Positions 19,223-28,515 of a stretch of 59,129 nucleotides of DNA are shown here, piece by piece. The notes beneath the pieces were generated by a model that was given only the letters and a program-made list of their open reading frames with translations, searched no databases and was not told the origin of the DNA. The stretch spans positions 1 through 59,129 of the forward strand of contig JAOTZC010000013.1 in NCBI GenBank assembly GCA_029861535.1. The letters are read 5' to 3'. This stretch comes from Gammaproteobacteria bacterium. GTDB taxonomy: Bacteria > Pseudomonadota > Gammaproteobacteria > Steroidobacterales > Woeseiaceae. The translations under genes and the position numbers were made by a program. Each line of letters begins with the position of its first letter. The stretch's first letter is position 1.

Positions 19223-20472
19223 TGGCAAGAATCGAGGCAGAAGTAGGCAAGCCCAAAGGCGGCCTGATGAAATGGATTGATGATCGCTTCCCGTTCACGG
19301 AGACGCTCAAATACCATGCGACCGAATACTATGCGTCGAAGAATTTCAATTTTTGGTACGTCTTCGGAGTGCTCGCATTCGTCGTGCTGGCGATTCAAAT
19401 CGTCACCGGACTGTTTTTGACGATGAACTACAAGCCCTCGGCAGCGGAGGCATTTGCCTCGGTCGAATACATCATGCGTGATGTCGAATGGGGTTGGTTA
19501 ATTCGCTACTTGCATTCAACAGGTGCGTCATTCTTTTTTATTGTCGTTTACCTGCATATGTTTCGCGCAATGCTCTACGGCTCGTATAAAAAACCTCGCG
19601 AGCTAATCTGGATCATCGGTATGCTGATTTTCTTCGTACTGATGGCAGAGGCGTTCGCGGGCTATCTATTGCCGTGGGGACAGATGTCCTATTGGGGCGC
19701 ACAGGTAATAATTTCGCTTTTTGGTGCCGTTCCCGTGGTCGGTGAAGCGATCGTGGAATTGATTCGCGGCGACTATTCGATCTCAGACATTACGCTGAAT
19801 CGATTCTTCGCATTACATGTCATTGCGCTGCCACTCGCTTTGATTGGTCTGGTGTTCGTACACATCGTCGCACTGCACGAAGTTGGATCGAACAACCCGG
19901 ACGGCGTAGAGATCAAGGAACACAAGGGCGCTGACGGTATTCCTCTCGATGGCATTGCGTTCCATCCGTATCACACGTCGAAAGACCTCGTCGCCATTAT
20001 CATATTCCTGATGATCTTCTCAGCCGTTGTGTTCTTTGCGCCGGACATGGGCGGGTATTTCCTCGAACACGCGAACTTCGAACCGGCGAATTTGCGAGCG
20101 ACACCGGAGCACATTGCACCGGTTTGGTACTTCACGCCGTTCTACGCGATTCTGCGTGCGGTTCCCGACAAACTCTGGGGTGCAATCTTGATGGCCGGTG
20201 CGGTACTACTGCCTGTATTCCTGCCGTGGCTGGATCGATCGAGAGTAAAATCAATCCGCTATCGTGGCTGGATTTACAAGCTGTCTCTTACCACGTTCGC
20301 CATCAGTTTTCTGATTCTGGGATGGTTAGGCACGCAGCCGGCCGATGGTGTCTATGTACTAGCTGCAAGAATCTTCTCGATCCTTTACTTCGCATTCTTC
20401 CTGTTGATGCCTTATTACACTGCGATTGACAAAACGAAGCCGGTGCCGGAGCGGGTGGTCTACCATGGATAA
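19222..20472 (+). CDS. petB: Cytochrome b subunit of the bc1 complex
   Basis: Membrane subunit carrying hemes bL and bH and both quinone sites; 416 aa with eight hydrophobic segments. Heme His residues are visible in IRYLHSTGASFFFIVVYLHM and in RFFALHVIALPLALIGLVFVH. The Qo-site motif reads PVWY (APVWYFTPFYAILRA) instead of the PEWY of mitochondria and alphaproteobacteria. At 416 aa it is not the split, shorter b6 form. It starts in a TAATG overlap with petA and overlaps petC by 8 nt. Confidence 0.97.
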   Translation: MARIEAEVGKPKGGLMKWIDDRFPFTETLKYHATEYYASKNFNFWYVFGVLAFVVLAIQIVTGLFLTMNYKPSAAEAFASVEYIMRDVEWGWLIRYLHSTGASFFFIVVYLHMFRAMLYGSYKKPRELIWIIGMLIFFVLMAEAFAGYLLPWGQMSYWGAQVIISLFGAVPVVGEAIVELIRGDYSISDITLNRFFALHVIALPLALIGLVFVHIVALHEVGSNNPDGVEIKEHKGADGIPLDGIAFHPYHTSKDLVAIIIFLMIFSAVVFFAPDMGGYFLEHANFEPANLRATPEHIAPVWYFTPFYAILRAVPDKLWGAILMAGAVLLPVFLPWLDRSRVKSIRYRGWIYKLSLTTFAISFLILGWLGTQPADGVYVLAARIFSILYFAFFLLMPYYTAIDKTKPVPERVVYHG

Positions 20473-21232
20473 GAAAATGAGCAACGCCAAGGTATACGCC
20501 AAAATAACAACAATCATAATCACGTTGTTTTCCATGTCTGCATTTGCAGCAAGTGGCGGTGCGGATTTGGCGGAGTCGGGGATCGATCCAGGCAACATTA
20601 GCTCGTTGCAACGCGGCGCCCGAAATTTCATGAATTATTGTTCTGGTTGCCACTCGGCCAAGTATGTCCGCTACAAGACCATCGGAAAATATCTCGGCCT
20701 GTCCGAAGCACAGCTGATCGACAACCTAATGTTCAATGCCGAGAAATCTTTCGAGTCAATCAACGTTGCGATGCGACCGGATGACGCAGCGCGCTGGTTT
20801 GGAACGGCGCCGCCCGATATGTCGCTGATGGCGCGTTCAAAGGGCGCGGATTATATCTACAACTTCTTGAAAGGATTCTATATCGATTCAGATAGCCCGA
20901 CCGGCGTCGACAATTTGGTCCTCGAAGGCACCAGCATGCCGCATGTGCTTTGGAACTTACAAGGCTTTCAAAAGGCAATCTTTAGCGAGCACGAAGATGA
21001 GCATGGCAACGCGAACTTGCATTTCGACGGTTTTGAGCCGGTCACCGCCGGTTCGATGGATGCGGAAGACTATGACGAGTTTGTTCGCGATACGACGAAC
21101 TTCCTCGCATATATTGCAGAGCCGGTTCGGTCGGACCGTCGCAAGCTCGGCGTTTGGGTGCTGATGTTCCTGATCTTCTTTTTGATTATCTCATCGATGC
21201 TCAAAAAACAAATATGGAAGGACGTAAAGTGA
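20465..21232 (+). CDS. petC: Cytochrome c1 subunit of the bc1 complex
   Basis: Heme c subunit that passes electrons from the Rieske centre to soluble cytochrome c. From ATG 20465 it is 255 aa: a signal peptide (to about SAFAA, residue 29), heme attachment CSGCH at residues 59-63, the axial Met probably in GTSMPHVLW, and a C-terminal membrane anchor (LGVWVLMFLIFFLIISSML). The frame runs 39 nt further upstream inside petB; ATG 20465 is chosen because it gives a normal signal peptide, and ATG 20477 is a possible alternative. The stop overlaps the sspA start (TGATG). Confidence 0.95.
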   Translation: MDKKMSNAKVYAKITTIIITLFSMSAFAASGGADLAESGIDPGNISSLQRGARNFMNYCSGCHSAKYVRYKTIGKYLGLSEAQLIDNLMFNAEKSFESINVAMRPDDAARWFGTAPPDMSLMARSKGADYIYNFLKGFYIDSDSPTGVDNLVLEGTSMPHVLWNLQGFQKAIFSEHEDEHGNANLHFDGFEPVTAGSMDAEDYDEFVRDTTNFLAYIAEPVRSDRRKLGVWVLMFLIFFLIISSMLKKQIWKDVK

Positions 21233-21858
21233 TGGCTGTAATAGCAAATCGCCGTTCCGTTATGACGCTTTTTTCGCGTCCGACGGATATTCACAGCCAT
21301 CGAACTAGATTGGTGCTGGCTGAGAAAAATATCAATATCGAGATCTCGAGCGTAACCGGCTCGGACTTGCCTGAAGATTTGATGGATTTGAATCCGTATC
21401 ACACTGTTCCGACGCTCGTTGATCGGGACCTGACGCTTTACGATTCGCGCGTCATTATCGAATATCTCGATGAGCGATTTCCGCATCCCCCGCTGATGCC
21501 GGTCGACCCAGTGACTCGCGCACAGTTTCGGCTGGCGCTATTCCGCATAGAAACGGACTGGTATTCGTTGGCGGAGGAAGCAGATACGATGGATGGCAAG
21601 TTGAGTGCCAAGTCAAAGAAACTCCTGCGCGAAAGTATTTTACAAAGTTCGGAATTATTTGGTGCGCGACCGTACTTTCTCTCGGACGAATTTTCACTTG
21701 TGGATTGCAGTATTGCGCCGATTTTATGGCGACTTCCTGTTTACGGCATCGACCTTGGCGAAAGGGCGGAGGCGATCGACGCTTATATGCAGCGCGTCTT
21801 CGCACGGCGTTCATTCCAGCAATCGTTGACCGAGCTCGAGCAAGAAATGCGTATGTAA
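21232..21858 (+). CDS. sspA: Stringent starvation protein A, GST-fold
   Basis: Glutathione-transferase-fold protein that binds RNA polymerase and is induced by starvation in E. coli. Thioredoxin-like N domain (RRSVMTLFSRPTDIHSHRTR, where SspA replaces the catalytic residue of true GSTs), then NPYHTVPTLVDRDLTLYDS and YLDERFPHPPLMPVDP, all family hallmarks; the helical C domain follows. It is 208 aa. ATG 21232 overlaps the petC stop (TGATG) and an in-frame extension inside petC is rejected. The petABC-sspAB order is common in Gammaproteobacteria. Confidence 0.95.
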   Translation: MAVIANRRSVMTLFSRPTDIHSHRTRLVLAEKNINIEISSVTGSDLPEDLMDLNPYHTVPTLVDRDLTLYDSRVIIEYLDERFPHPPLMPVDPVTRAQFRLALFRIETDWYSLAEEADTMDGKLSAKSKKLLRESILQSSELFGARPYFLSDEFSLVDCSIAPILWRLPVYGIDLGERAEAIDAYMQRVFARRSFQQSLTELEQEMRM

Positions 21859-21955
21859 GGGGTCGAGGGACCAGACTTTATGTCATGTTTCGTTCTTCGC
21901 TGTAAAACAGTGTTAAGCTAGACGCTTAGATGGCACAAAACCTCTGCTCGAATAA

Positions 21956-22372
21956 GTGACCAATCCAAGTCGATCAAAACGCCCTTACCTGATTCGTGCC
22001 ATGCACGAATGGATGGGTGACAATGGCAATACGCCGCATCTCGTTGTCGATACGTCTGTTGACGGAGTTGCCGTTCCGTCCGAGCACGTCAAAGACGGTA
22101 AAATTATCCTAAATATCAGCGAGTCGGCTGCGCACAATCTCAAACTGACAAACGACGCAGTGAGTTTCCGCGCGCGATTCGGTGGTGTGCCTTTCGATGT
22201 ATGGGTTCCGATGCACTCAGTGCTCGGCATTTACGCGCGTGAGACCGGCCAGGGCATGATCTTTTCCCACGACGCAGACAGTAATCAGGACGGATCTCCC
22301 GAAATCGACCAACCAACCCCAGACGATATCGAATCGACGCGTGCTCGGTCGCACCTAAGAGTTGTTAAATAG
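21956..22372 (+). CDS. sspB: ClpXP protease specificity-enhancing factor SspB
   Basis: Adaptor that binds ssrA-tagged proteins and delivers them to ClpXP. The Sm-like domain is seen in RPYLIRAMHEWMGDNGNTPHLVVD and RFGGVPFDVWVPMHSVLGIYARE. The flexible tail ends in HLRVVK, matching the short hydrophobic motif (LRVVK) that docks on ClpX. It is 138 aa. The start is GTG 21956; the only downstream ATG (22001) would cut into the domain. It is 97 nt after sspA, so it may also have its own promoter. Confidence 0.94.
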   Translation: MTNPSRSKRPYLIRAMHEWMGDNGNTPHLVVDTSVDGVAVPSEHVKDGKIILNISESAAHNLKLTNDAVSFRARFGGVPFDVWVPMHSVLGIYARETGQGMIFSHDADSNQDGSPEIDQPTPDDIESTRARSHLRVVK

Positions 22373-22382
22373 CAAGATAAGT

Positions 22383-22461
22383 GCCATGGGCGCGATGCTT
22401 CTCATCGTCATGGCTCGTTGCACTGCGATTTACTTCCGATGAGAAACATCGCGCCCATGGC
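22383..22461 (-). repeat. Core-conserved hairpin repeat, copy B
   Basis: Arms 22383-22407 and 22437-22461 pair over 25 nt with one mismatch. The 29-nt core (22408-22436) is on the minus strand and differs from copy E at four positions. It is in the convergent sspB/diaA gap, which holds nothing else recognisable. Confidence 0.85.
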
Positions 22462-22505
22462 TGGGCTGACTTCATAAGTCAATACGCGCACGCTGTGTCC
22501 GTCCT

Positions 22506-23174
<669 letters not shown>

Positions 23175-23184
23175 CTACGCGAGA

Positions 23185-23562
23185 CTACACGCTGGGTCGA
23201 AAGGCGTCCTGCAGCCAATCGATTGAAATCTCGCCGCGATGATCGCCATCAACACCGACAACGTCGAAGCGACAGGTATGGCTCCGGTAGCACGGATGCA
23301 TTGATAAAAATAGCGACGCGGTATAGATGAGCTTCTGTTGCTTGCGTGCGTCAACTGTCAGCATCGCATCAGCGACGCTGTTTCTTGCTCGATAGCGAAC
23401 TTCGACAAACGTCAGACACGCTCCGTCAAGCATGATCAAATCGATTTCACCGCGACGGGTCCGAAAGTTTCGCGCGACCGGTTTTAATCCGCGTTCGCGA
23501 AGATATCGAAAAGCCAGCTGTTCGGCGCCGGACCCTAGTCTTCTGGTGCTGGCTCGTTCCAC
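23185..23562 (-). CDS. yraN: YraN family protein (UPF0102, nuclease-like fold)
   Basis: Small conserved protein with the restriction-endonuclease-like core RRGEIDLIMLDGACLTFVEVRYR, in which Glu, Asp and Glu-x-(Lys/Arg) form the putative metal site. No enzymatic role is established for the family. It is 125 aa. The start is GTG 23562, inside the end of lpoA (28-nt overlap), which suggests translational coupling. The C-terminal FDVVGVDGDHRGEISIDWLQDAF is typical. Confidence 0.9.
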   Translation of the reverse strand: MERASTRRLGSGAEQLAFRYLRERGLKPVARNFRTRRGEIDLIMLDGACLTFVEVRYRARNSVADAMLTVDARKQQKLIYTASLFLSMHPCYRSHTCRFDVVGVDGDHRGEISIDWLQDAFRPSV

Positions 23563-25556
23563 AGCTCAGCATCCGACGCATTCGGTTGCAATACGTCACT
23601 GTCGTCGCTGATGTCCTGGATTGGACCGCCGAGTGGAGACATGTCCGGATACGAATTGGGCAGGGCGATCGGAGTACCGCCTTGGAATTGCGCCCATGCG
23701 AGCTGCCGATGCACACGGCCATCAATATCCACGTACAACATACCTGTTGCGCCGTCGATGTTATTCATCATACCGCCGCGTGCCGCAAATAACGGACCGA
23801 CAAGCTGGTAGGCGTCGTAACCCATTGCATGTAATCGTCCAAGCCGACGTTGCTCGGGCCAATATTCCTGATACAGTGGGGGCATCTGTGCGATCCACGG
23901 TTGCGGCTCAATGATCCACGGCGTATCGGCAAACATGACGCCATTTAGATCGCTATTCGAACGTCCATCCATCGCATAGATTGAAGATGTCGCGTACACA
24001 GGAAGATCACCGGAATAGTGAAATTTCAGTTGCGACTTCAATAGCCGACCCGCGGGCGCGTCCGCAGCGAGAAAAATAAACTCGGCGTCCTGGCGCCGTC
24101 GAGGGTCAAATTGCAACGGACCTCCGATGTTCGCACGCAAACGCTGATAGCGACGAACGCTGCCGGACAATGCCATCAAGTCTTCGATCGTATTGGAAAA
24201 ATCTGGGTTACCGGTCGCATAGCTGCGTTGATCCAGCACCGTGCCGCCCAGCGCCTCAAACGCGGTGGCAAAACTCGTGAATACGCGTCGACCCCAGTTG
24301 CTATTCGGCACCAGTGCAACGGCGCGCCTGTGTCCATCGGCTATCGCTCGTTCAGCAGCAGAGACGGCCTCGTCCTCTGGCGCAAGCGCAAACTGATACA
24401 GACCCGGCGGTGCGAGCGTGTTCTCGGGCAAATAGTTTAGTGTTAACAGCGGCACTGGAACGAGAATATCGTTGGCAACTTCGCTGACATTGGATCGCAA
24501 TAGCGGACCGATGACGAATTCTGCTCCGTCCATTACCGCCGTTGTATAGGCTGCGCTGGCGCCGCCTTCCGCGACGACGTCGTAGACTCGAATCGTTTGT
24601 TGAATTGTTTGTGAATCGTTGATGCTTGCGGCTGTCGCGAAGTAAGCGCCAAAAAAACCGTTTTGTACCGCGTGACCCGCATTTGCCGCATTGCCCGACA
24701 GCGGCAACAGCAATGCAATCCGCCCCGGATAATCAGCAGGTTCCAAATCAGACAGCTGCAAGTCATCGATAATCGTCATCGCCGGATGGTGGGCATTCGC
24801 TTCCCGCCAGCGCACGACGCCGTTTGACCAGCCCACGCCCTGTTGTCCGGTTGCCGCCGCGAGCGCGCCGAGACTCAGCCAACCACGAACGATCGGGTCC
24901 AGAGCGAGCTCGGCGGACGAACGAAGACTCTGCGGGCTGCTGACGATCAGACCCTGCCAAAGCCGCTGCCGGTTTTCGTCGCGTTCGCGTGCCCGAGTTA
25001 GCCAGTTTTCTCGCTGCAGCATTATTTCAACAGCGCGCGCCGGATCTTCTTTTTGGAACCAGGCATCGGCGCGTAACGCTTCAATGCGTAAGCGATGATC
25101 CAATGGCATTGGCTGGCGACTCAGCGGTTCCAGCAAATCAAGCGCGGCATCCGGGTCACCTTCGTAAAGCGCGAACGTGGCTGAGTTTGCGGTCCATAAC
25201 CATAGCAAGCTACCGGCCTGGGGTGTGGCGACGCTGGCAAACGCGTTTCGTGCACGAACTATGTCGCGGGCATTTAGCCATTGTTCCACCGCGAGCATCG
25301 TCAAACGGTCACGCTCAAGTCCGGTTGCCTCGCTGGCTAGCCCGATATACGCCCCTGCCGCATCCGCGTATTCACCGTTTTGCGCGAGACGCTCTGCGCG
25401 ACCTTCACCGGATAATGACGAAAACCCGCCAAGGCCAGTGCCTTCGCACGCTGTGATCGCCAGCATCACAGACAGCAGCGCAACGAGGCTTGCGAGTTTT
25501 CTTGCCAGTTTGGTTAAAAGGCGGGCAGGATGTCTAGATCGCTTTGTCATCGGCAT
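23535..25556 (-). CDS. lpoA: Penicillin-binding protein activator LpoA
   Basis: Outer-membrane lipoprotein that reaches through the periplasm to stimulate PBP1A. From ATG 25556 (or 25550) it is about 673 aa. The signal ends in the lipobox LAITAC; a TPR-like helical N domain covers about residues 40-280; the C domain has the periplasmic-binding-protein fold (RIALLLPLSGNAANAG onward, and GYDAYQLVGPLF). The frame is open 240 nt further upstream but that part overlaps rsmI and has no lipoprotein signal. Divergent from rsmI and coupled to yraN, as in E. coli. Confidence 0.93.
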   Translation of the reverse strand: MPMTKRSRHPARLLTKLARKLASLVALLSVMLAITACEGTGLGGFSSLSGEGRAERLAQNGEYADAAGAYIGLASEATGLERDRLTMLAVEQWLNARDIVRARNAFASVATPQAGSLLWLWTANSATFALYEGDPDAALDLLEPLSRQPMPLDHRLRIEALRADAWFQKEDPARAVEIMLQRENWLTRARERDENRQRLWQGLIVSSPQSLRSSAELALDPIVRGWLSLGALAAATGQQGVGWSNGVVRWREANAHHPAMTIIDDLQLSDLEPADYPGRIALLLPLSGNAANAGHAVQNGFFGAYFATAASINDSQTIQQTIRVYDVVAEGGASAAYTTAVMDGAEFVIGPLLRSNVSEVANDILVPVPLLTLNYLPENTLAPPGLYQFALAPEDEAVSAAERAIADGHRRAVALVPNSNWGRRVFTSFATAFEALGGTVLDQRSYATGNPDFSNTIEDLMALSGSVRRYQRLRANIGGPLQFDPRRRQDAEFIFLAADAPAGRLLKSQLKFHYSGDLPVYATSSIYAMDGRSNSDLNGVMFADTPWIIEPQPWIAQMPPLYQEYWPEQRRLGRLHAMGYDAYQLVGPLFAARGGMMNNIDGATGMLYVDIDGRVHRQLAWAQFQGGTPIALPNSYPDMSPLGGPIQDISDDSDVLQPNASDAELWNEPAPED

Positions 25557-25578
25557 TTCATCTAAGGACAGGTCACCC

Positions 25579-26412
25579 GTGAGCGGCACCTTATATATCG
25601 TGGCAACACCCATCGGCAATCTCGAGGATCTGACGCCACGGGCGCGCCAGACGCTCGAGGCAGTGGACCTTATAGCCGCTGAGGATACCCGCCACACTGG
25701 TCGATTGCTATCGCATATCGGTGCGAAAACGCCCCAAATGGCCTTGCACGACCACAACGAATCCAGCGTTGTTGGCACCATTATCAACAAACTCAAAGCG
25801 GGTGATGACGTTGCACTCGTCAGCGATGCCGGTATGCCGTTGGTTAGTGATCCTGGCTATCACGTTGTCAAGACCGCGCACGAGAACGGGATTCGGGTGT
25901 CGCCAATTCCAGGCGCGAGTGCGGTGACCGCAGCGCTTGCCGCGTCCGGATTGCCCAGCGATCGTTTTACATTTGAAGGATTTTTGCCGGCAAGAAAGGC
26001 GTCTCGCACCAAAGCGCTAAAACGTCTTAGCAACGAATCACGAACCATGGTGTTTTTTGAATCGGTACACCGCATTGCGGAAAGTCTTCACGATCTGGCG
26101 ACCGTATTCGGCTCCAAACGCGCCGCATTTATCGGTCGCGAACTGAGCAAACTGCATGAGCAGTGCGTGCCGGGCACGCTCGGCAGTTTGATGGATCAGG
26201 TGACTGAAAAATCGATCACGACGAAAGGCGAGTTTGTCATCGTTGTGGCCGGTACTGAGCCGACGACAAGCGAGTCTATCGATGTCGACAGGTTGCTCTC
26301 AGAGCTCGCGGTAGTTTTGCCGGGCAAGCAGGCGGCCACAATCGCAGCCAAAGTGACCGGCGCAAGAAAAAACGCGCTATATGCGCGCGTACTCGAGCTC
26401 AAACTAAAGTAA
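25579..26412 (+). CDS. rsmI: 16S rRNA (cytidine-1402-2'-O)-methyltransferase RsmI
   Basis: SAM-dependent enzyme that 2'-O-methylates C1402 at the ribosomal P site, the partner of RsmH, which N4-methylates the same base and is encoded 1.2 kb downstream. Tetrapyrrole-methylase fold: GTLYIVATPIGNLEDLTPRA at the start, AAEDTRHTGRLL, and VALVSDAGMPLVSDPGY. GTG 25579 gives 277 aa, close to E. coli (286), with AAGGA ten nt upstream; the upstream extension overlaps lpoA antisense and is rejected. It precedes rnpB. Confidence 0.95.
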   Translation: MSGTLYIVATPIGNLEDLTPRARQTLEAVDLIAAEDTRHTGRLLSHIGAKTPQMALHDHNESSVVGTIINKLKAGDDVALVSDAGMPLVSDPGYHVVKTAHENGIRVSPIPGASAVTAALAASGLPSDRFTFEGFLPARKASRTKALKRLSNESRTMVFFESVHRIAESLHDLATVFGSKRAAFIGRELSKLHEQCVPGTLGSLMDQVTEKSITTKGEFVIVVAGTEPTTSESIDVDRLLSELAVVLPGKQAATIAAKVTGARKNALYARVLELKLK

Positions 26413-26430
26413 AATTAGCACCCGGAAATG

Positions 26431-26787
26431 CCGGAGTTGGCCAGACAATCGCTGTTTTTTGAAACAGAGGAAAGTCCGGGCTCCTTCGGACAGGGCGCCA
26501 GGTAACACCTGGGGGGCGCAAGCCCATGGAAAGTGCCACAGAAAACAAACCGCCAGGCTCGCCTGGTAAGGGTGAAAAGGTGCGGTAAGAGCGCACCGCG
26601 CGACTGGTAACAGTTCGCGGCACGGTAAACCCCGCCCGGAGCAAGACCAAATAGGGGAGTGCGCGGCTTAATCGCCGCACCGCCGGTCCCGAGCGGACTC
26701 CCGGGTAGGTTGCTAGAGATAGCCGGTGACGGCTATCGCAGATGAATGATTGTCCTCGACAGAACCCGGCTTATTGCTAGCTCCGGC
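26431..26787 (+). ncRNA. rnpB: RNase P RNA (class A)
   Basis: Catalytic RNA that cuts 5' leaders from pre-tRNA. The universal segments are present in order: GAGGAAAGTCCGGGCTCC near the 5' end, CAGGGCGCCAGGTAACACC, GTAAGGGTGAAAAGGTGCGG, AAACCCCGCCCGGAGCAAGACC with AAATAGGGG, then AGATGAATGATTG and ACAGAACCCGGCTTA near the 3' end. The terminal P1 helix forms from CCGGAGTTGGC (26431-26441) with GCTAGCTCCGG. The exact ends are inferred from that helix. It starts about 20 nt after rsmI and lies before mraZ, an order also seen in Pseudomonas. Confidence 0.95.
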
Positions 26788-26995
26788 CTTTCCGACTCCC
26801 ATCCGCGCATTCCGCGCCAAAATGCCCGCAAAAACGAGGCCTGTCGCCGTTCGCCGACCTATAACTAAGAACTCCTCGAGAAATCAGCCCTAAAGCACTG
26901 ATTTACTTAGCGCGAAAGCTGCCACATTTTGCCCGAATTGGGCCACTAAATCGCCTCTAAGTGTCTGTACAACAACAATTAATTGATAAGCGTTG

Positions 26996-27024
26996 TTGAC
27001 GCTCCAAGGGGCCACACCTATAGT
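26996..27024 (+). promoter_or_regulatory. Strong sigma-70 promoter of the dcw cluster (Pmra)
   Basis: TTGACG (26996-27001) and TATAGT (27019-27024) with an ideal 17-nt spacer, each one base off consensus. The predicted start is about 27031. The 200 nt between rnpB and this promoter hold only a short inverted repeat (AAATCAG/CTGATTT, 26881-26904). Confidence 0.8.
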
Positions 27025-27032
27025 GTTGAAAA

Positions 27033-27058
27033 GTGGAAAAAAGTGGGAGGAAATGGGC
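27033..27058 (+). promoter_or_regulatory. MraZ operator: three TGGRN boxes at 10-bp spacing
   Basis: TGGAA (27034), TGGGA (27044) and TGGGC (27054) repeat exactly every 10 bp just downstream of the predicted transcription start. E. coli MraZ binds TGGGN direct repeats with 5-nt spacers in the same place, so this is the expected autoregulation site. Confidence 0.7.
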
Positions 27059-27111
27059 ATTCTGCCCGGATATCGCGCCAGAAGAGCGATTCCCGGCTTG
27101 TCCTTACCACC

Positions 27112-27561
27112 GTGTTTCGAGGGGCTACCAAGGTCACATTGGACGCCAAGGGGCGTATGGCTGTGCCGACCCGGTATCGGGAGCGGTTGGCTGCCCGTTG
27201 TGATGGCCAAATTGTCGTCACCGTCGACAAGGATCACTGCCTCCTGGTCTATCCGCTACCTGACTGGGAGGAGCTTGAGCGCAAGCTGGTGCGCCTTCCC
27301 AGTATGAACAAGATCGCCCGTGAACTAGTGCGAATTATGGTCGGTTATGCGACCGAGGTCGATATGGACTCGCACGGACGCATTCTGGTCTCTCGCGAGC
27401 TGCGTGATTTCGCCGCGCTCGAAAAGAACGCGATGCTGATCGGGCAGGGCAACAAATTTGAACTTTGGGATGAGCAAACCTGGAAAGACAAACTGGACGA
27501 ATGGCTTGCCGAGGCGGCTGACGGCGATTTGCCGGCAGACCTCGAAACCATCGCTTTCTAG
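27112..27561 (+). CDS. mraZ: Transcriptional regulator MraZ
   Basis: AbrB-like DNA-binding protein that represses its own operon, the first gene of the dcw cluster. Two SpoVT-AbrB-type motifs: VTLDAKGRMAVPTRYRERL near the N terminus and VDMDSHGRILVSRELRDFA near residue 85. GTG 27112 gives 149 aa starting MFRGATKV, the invariant family start. No good Shine-Dalgarno precedes this GTG; the GGGAGG at 27045-27050 belongs to the operator and faces an out-of-frame ATG. rsmH follows 15 nt after the stop. Confidence 0.93.
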   Translation: MFRGATKVTLDAKGRMAVPTRYRERLAARCDGQIVVTVDKDHCLLVYPLPDWEELERKLVRLPSMNKIARELVRIMVGYATEVDMDSHGRILVSRELRDFAALEKNAMLIGQGNKFELWDEQTWKDKLDEWLAEAADGDLPADLETIAF

Positions 27562-27576
27562 GTTGTCGTCCATTAG

Positions 27577-28515
27577 ATGAGCAGCAACGCGCATGTGCCG
27601 GTGCTGCTGGGGCCGGTCCTTCAGGGCCTGAGGATTAACAAAGACGGCGTTTACGTCGATGCGACGTTTGGCCGCGGGGGTCATTCGAGCGCGATATTAG
27701 GGCAGTTGAGCGAAGCCGGCAGGTTGATTGCGATCGACCGCGATCCGGAGGCGATTCGCCAAGCACCGAAATCGATGATCGATGATCCGCGGTTCGAACT
27801 GATAAGGGGCCAATGTGCGCAGCTTGAGAAATTCGTTAGTGAAAGGCGGCTCAACCGAAAAGTGGACGGACTCCTTCTCGATCTTGGTGTCTCGTCCCCA
27901 CAACTGGATGAGCCCGGTCGCGGATTCAGTTTCCTCCGTGACGGGCCGCTGGACATGCGGATGGACCCGGACGAAGGGCTTAGCGCGGCGGACTGGTTGC
28001 AGCAAGTGAGCGAATCGGAGTTGCGAAATATTCTGAAAAAGTACGGCGAGGAGAGTCACGCGACGCGTATTGCTCGTGCCGTCGTTTCGATTCGCGAAAA
28101 TTCGCCGATAACTCGCACGTCTGAGCTGGCCGACATTGTGCGCAATGCGGTTCCTGCAAAAAGCCGTGCGCAGAAAAAGCATCCCGCTACGAAGACATTT
28201 CAAGCAATTCGCGTATTTCTCAACGATGAGCTCGGTCAGCTCGAAGCTGTGCTCGAGCAGTCTCTTCGCGTGCTCAAAAAGGGCGGCCGGCTCTGCGTCA
28301 TTTCGTTTCACTCTCTAGAAGACCGTATCGTCAAACGATTTATGCGGGACAACTCGCGCGATTCTGAACAATACCGCGGTATGCCAAATATCCCGGCAGA
28401 ATTCTTGCCCGCGCTACAGCTCGTCGCTAAGCCGATTGTCGCGACGGACGAAGAGATTGCCGCCAACGTTCGTGCACGAAGCGCAAGACTTCGAATTGCG
28501 GAGCGCACCTCATGA
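27577..28515 (+). CDS. rsmH: 16S rRNA (cytosine-1402-N4)-methyltransferase RsmH
   Basis: Methylates N4 of C1402 in 16S rRNA, together with RsmI. HVPVLLGPVLQGL at the start, SAM-binding VDATFGRGGHSSAIL, catalytic-site DLGVSSPQLDEPGRGFSF, and KKGGRLCVISFHSLEDRIVKRF near the C terminus are all family signatures. It is 312 aa (313 in E. coli). It ends in a 4-nt overlap with ftsL. Confidence 0.97.
   Translation: MSSNAHVPVLLGPVLQGLRINKDGVYVDATFGRGGHSSAILGQLSEAGRLIAIDRDPEAIRQAPKSMIDDPRFELIRGQCAQLEKFVSERRLNRKVDGLLLDLGVSSPQLDEPGRGFSFLRDGPLDMRMDPDEGLSAADWLQQVSESELRNILKKYGEESHATRIARAVVSIRENSPITRTSELADIVRNAVPAKSRAQKKHPATKTFQAIRVFLNDELGQLEAVLEQSLRVLKKGGRLCVISFHSLEDRIVKRFMRDNSRDSEQYRGMPNIPAEFLPALQLVAKPIVATDEEIAANVRARSARLRIAERTS

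Noticed and set aside
23535-25796. Longer LpoA start and longer RsmI start (25177), which would overlap each other by about 600 nt
   Set aside because: Both extensions are antisense shadows; the lipoprotein signal fixes LpoA near 25556 and the family start fixes RsmI at GTG 25579.
27045-27307. GGGAGG followed by ATG at 27053, as an alternative start of a protein overlapping mraZ
   Set aside because: Only 2 nt separate the purine run from the ATG, the frame is not that of mraZ, the product resembles nothing, and the GGG runs are explained by the MraZ boxes.
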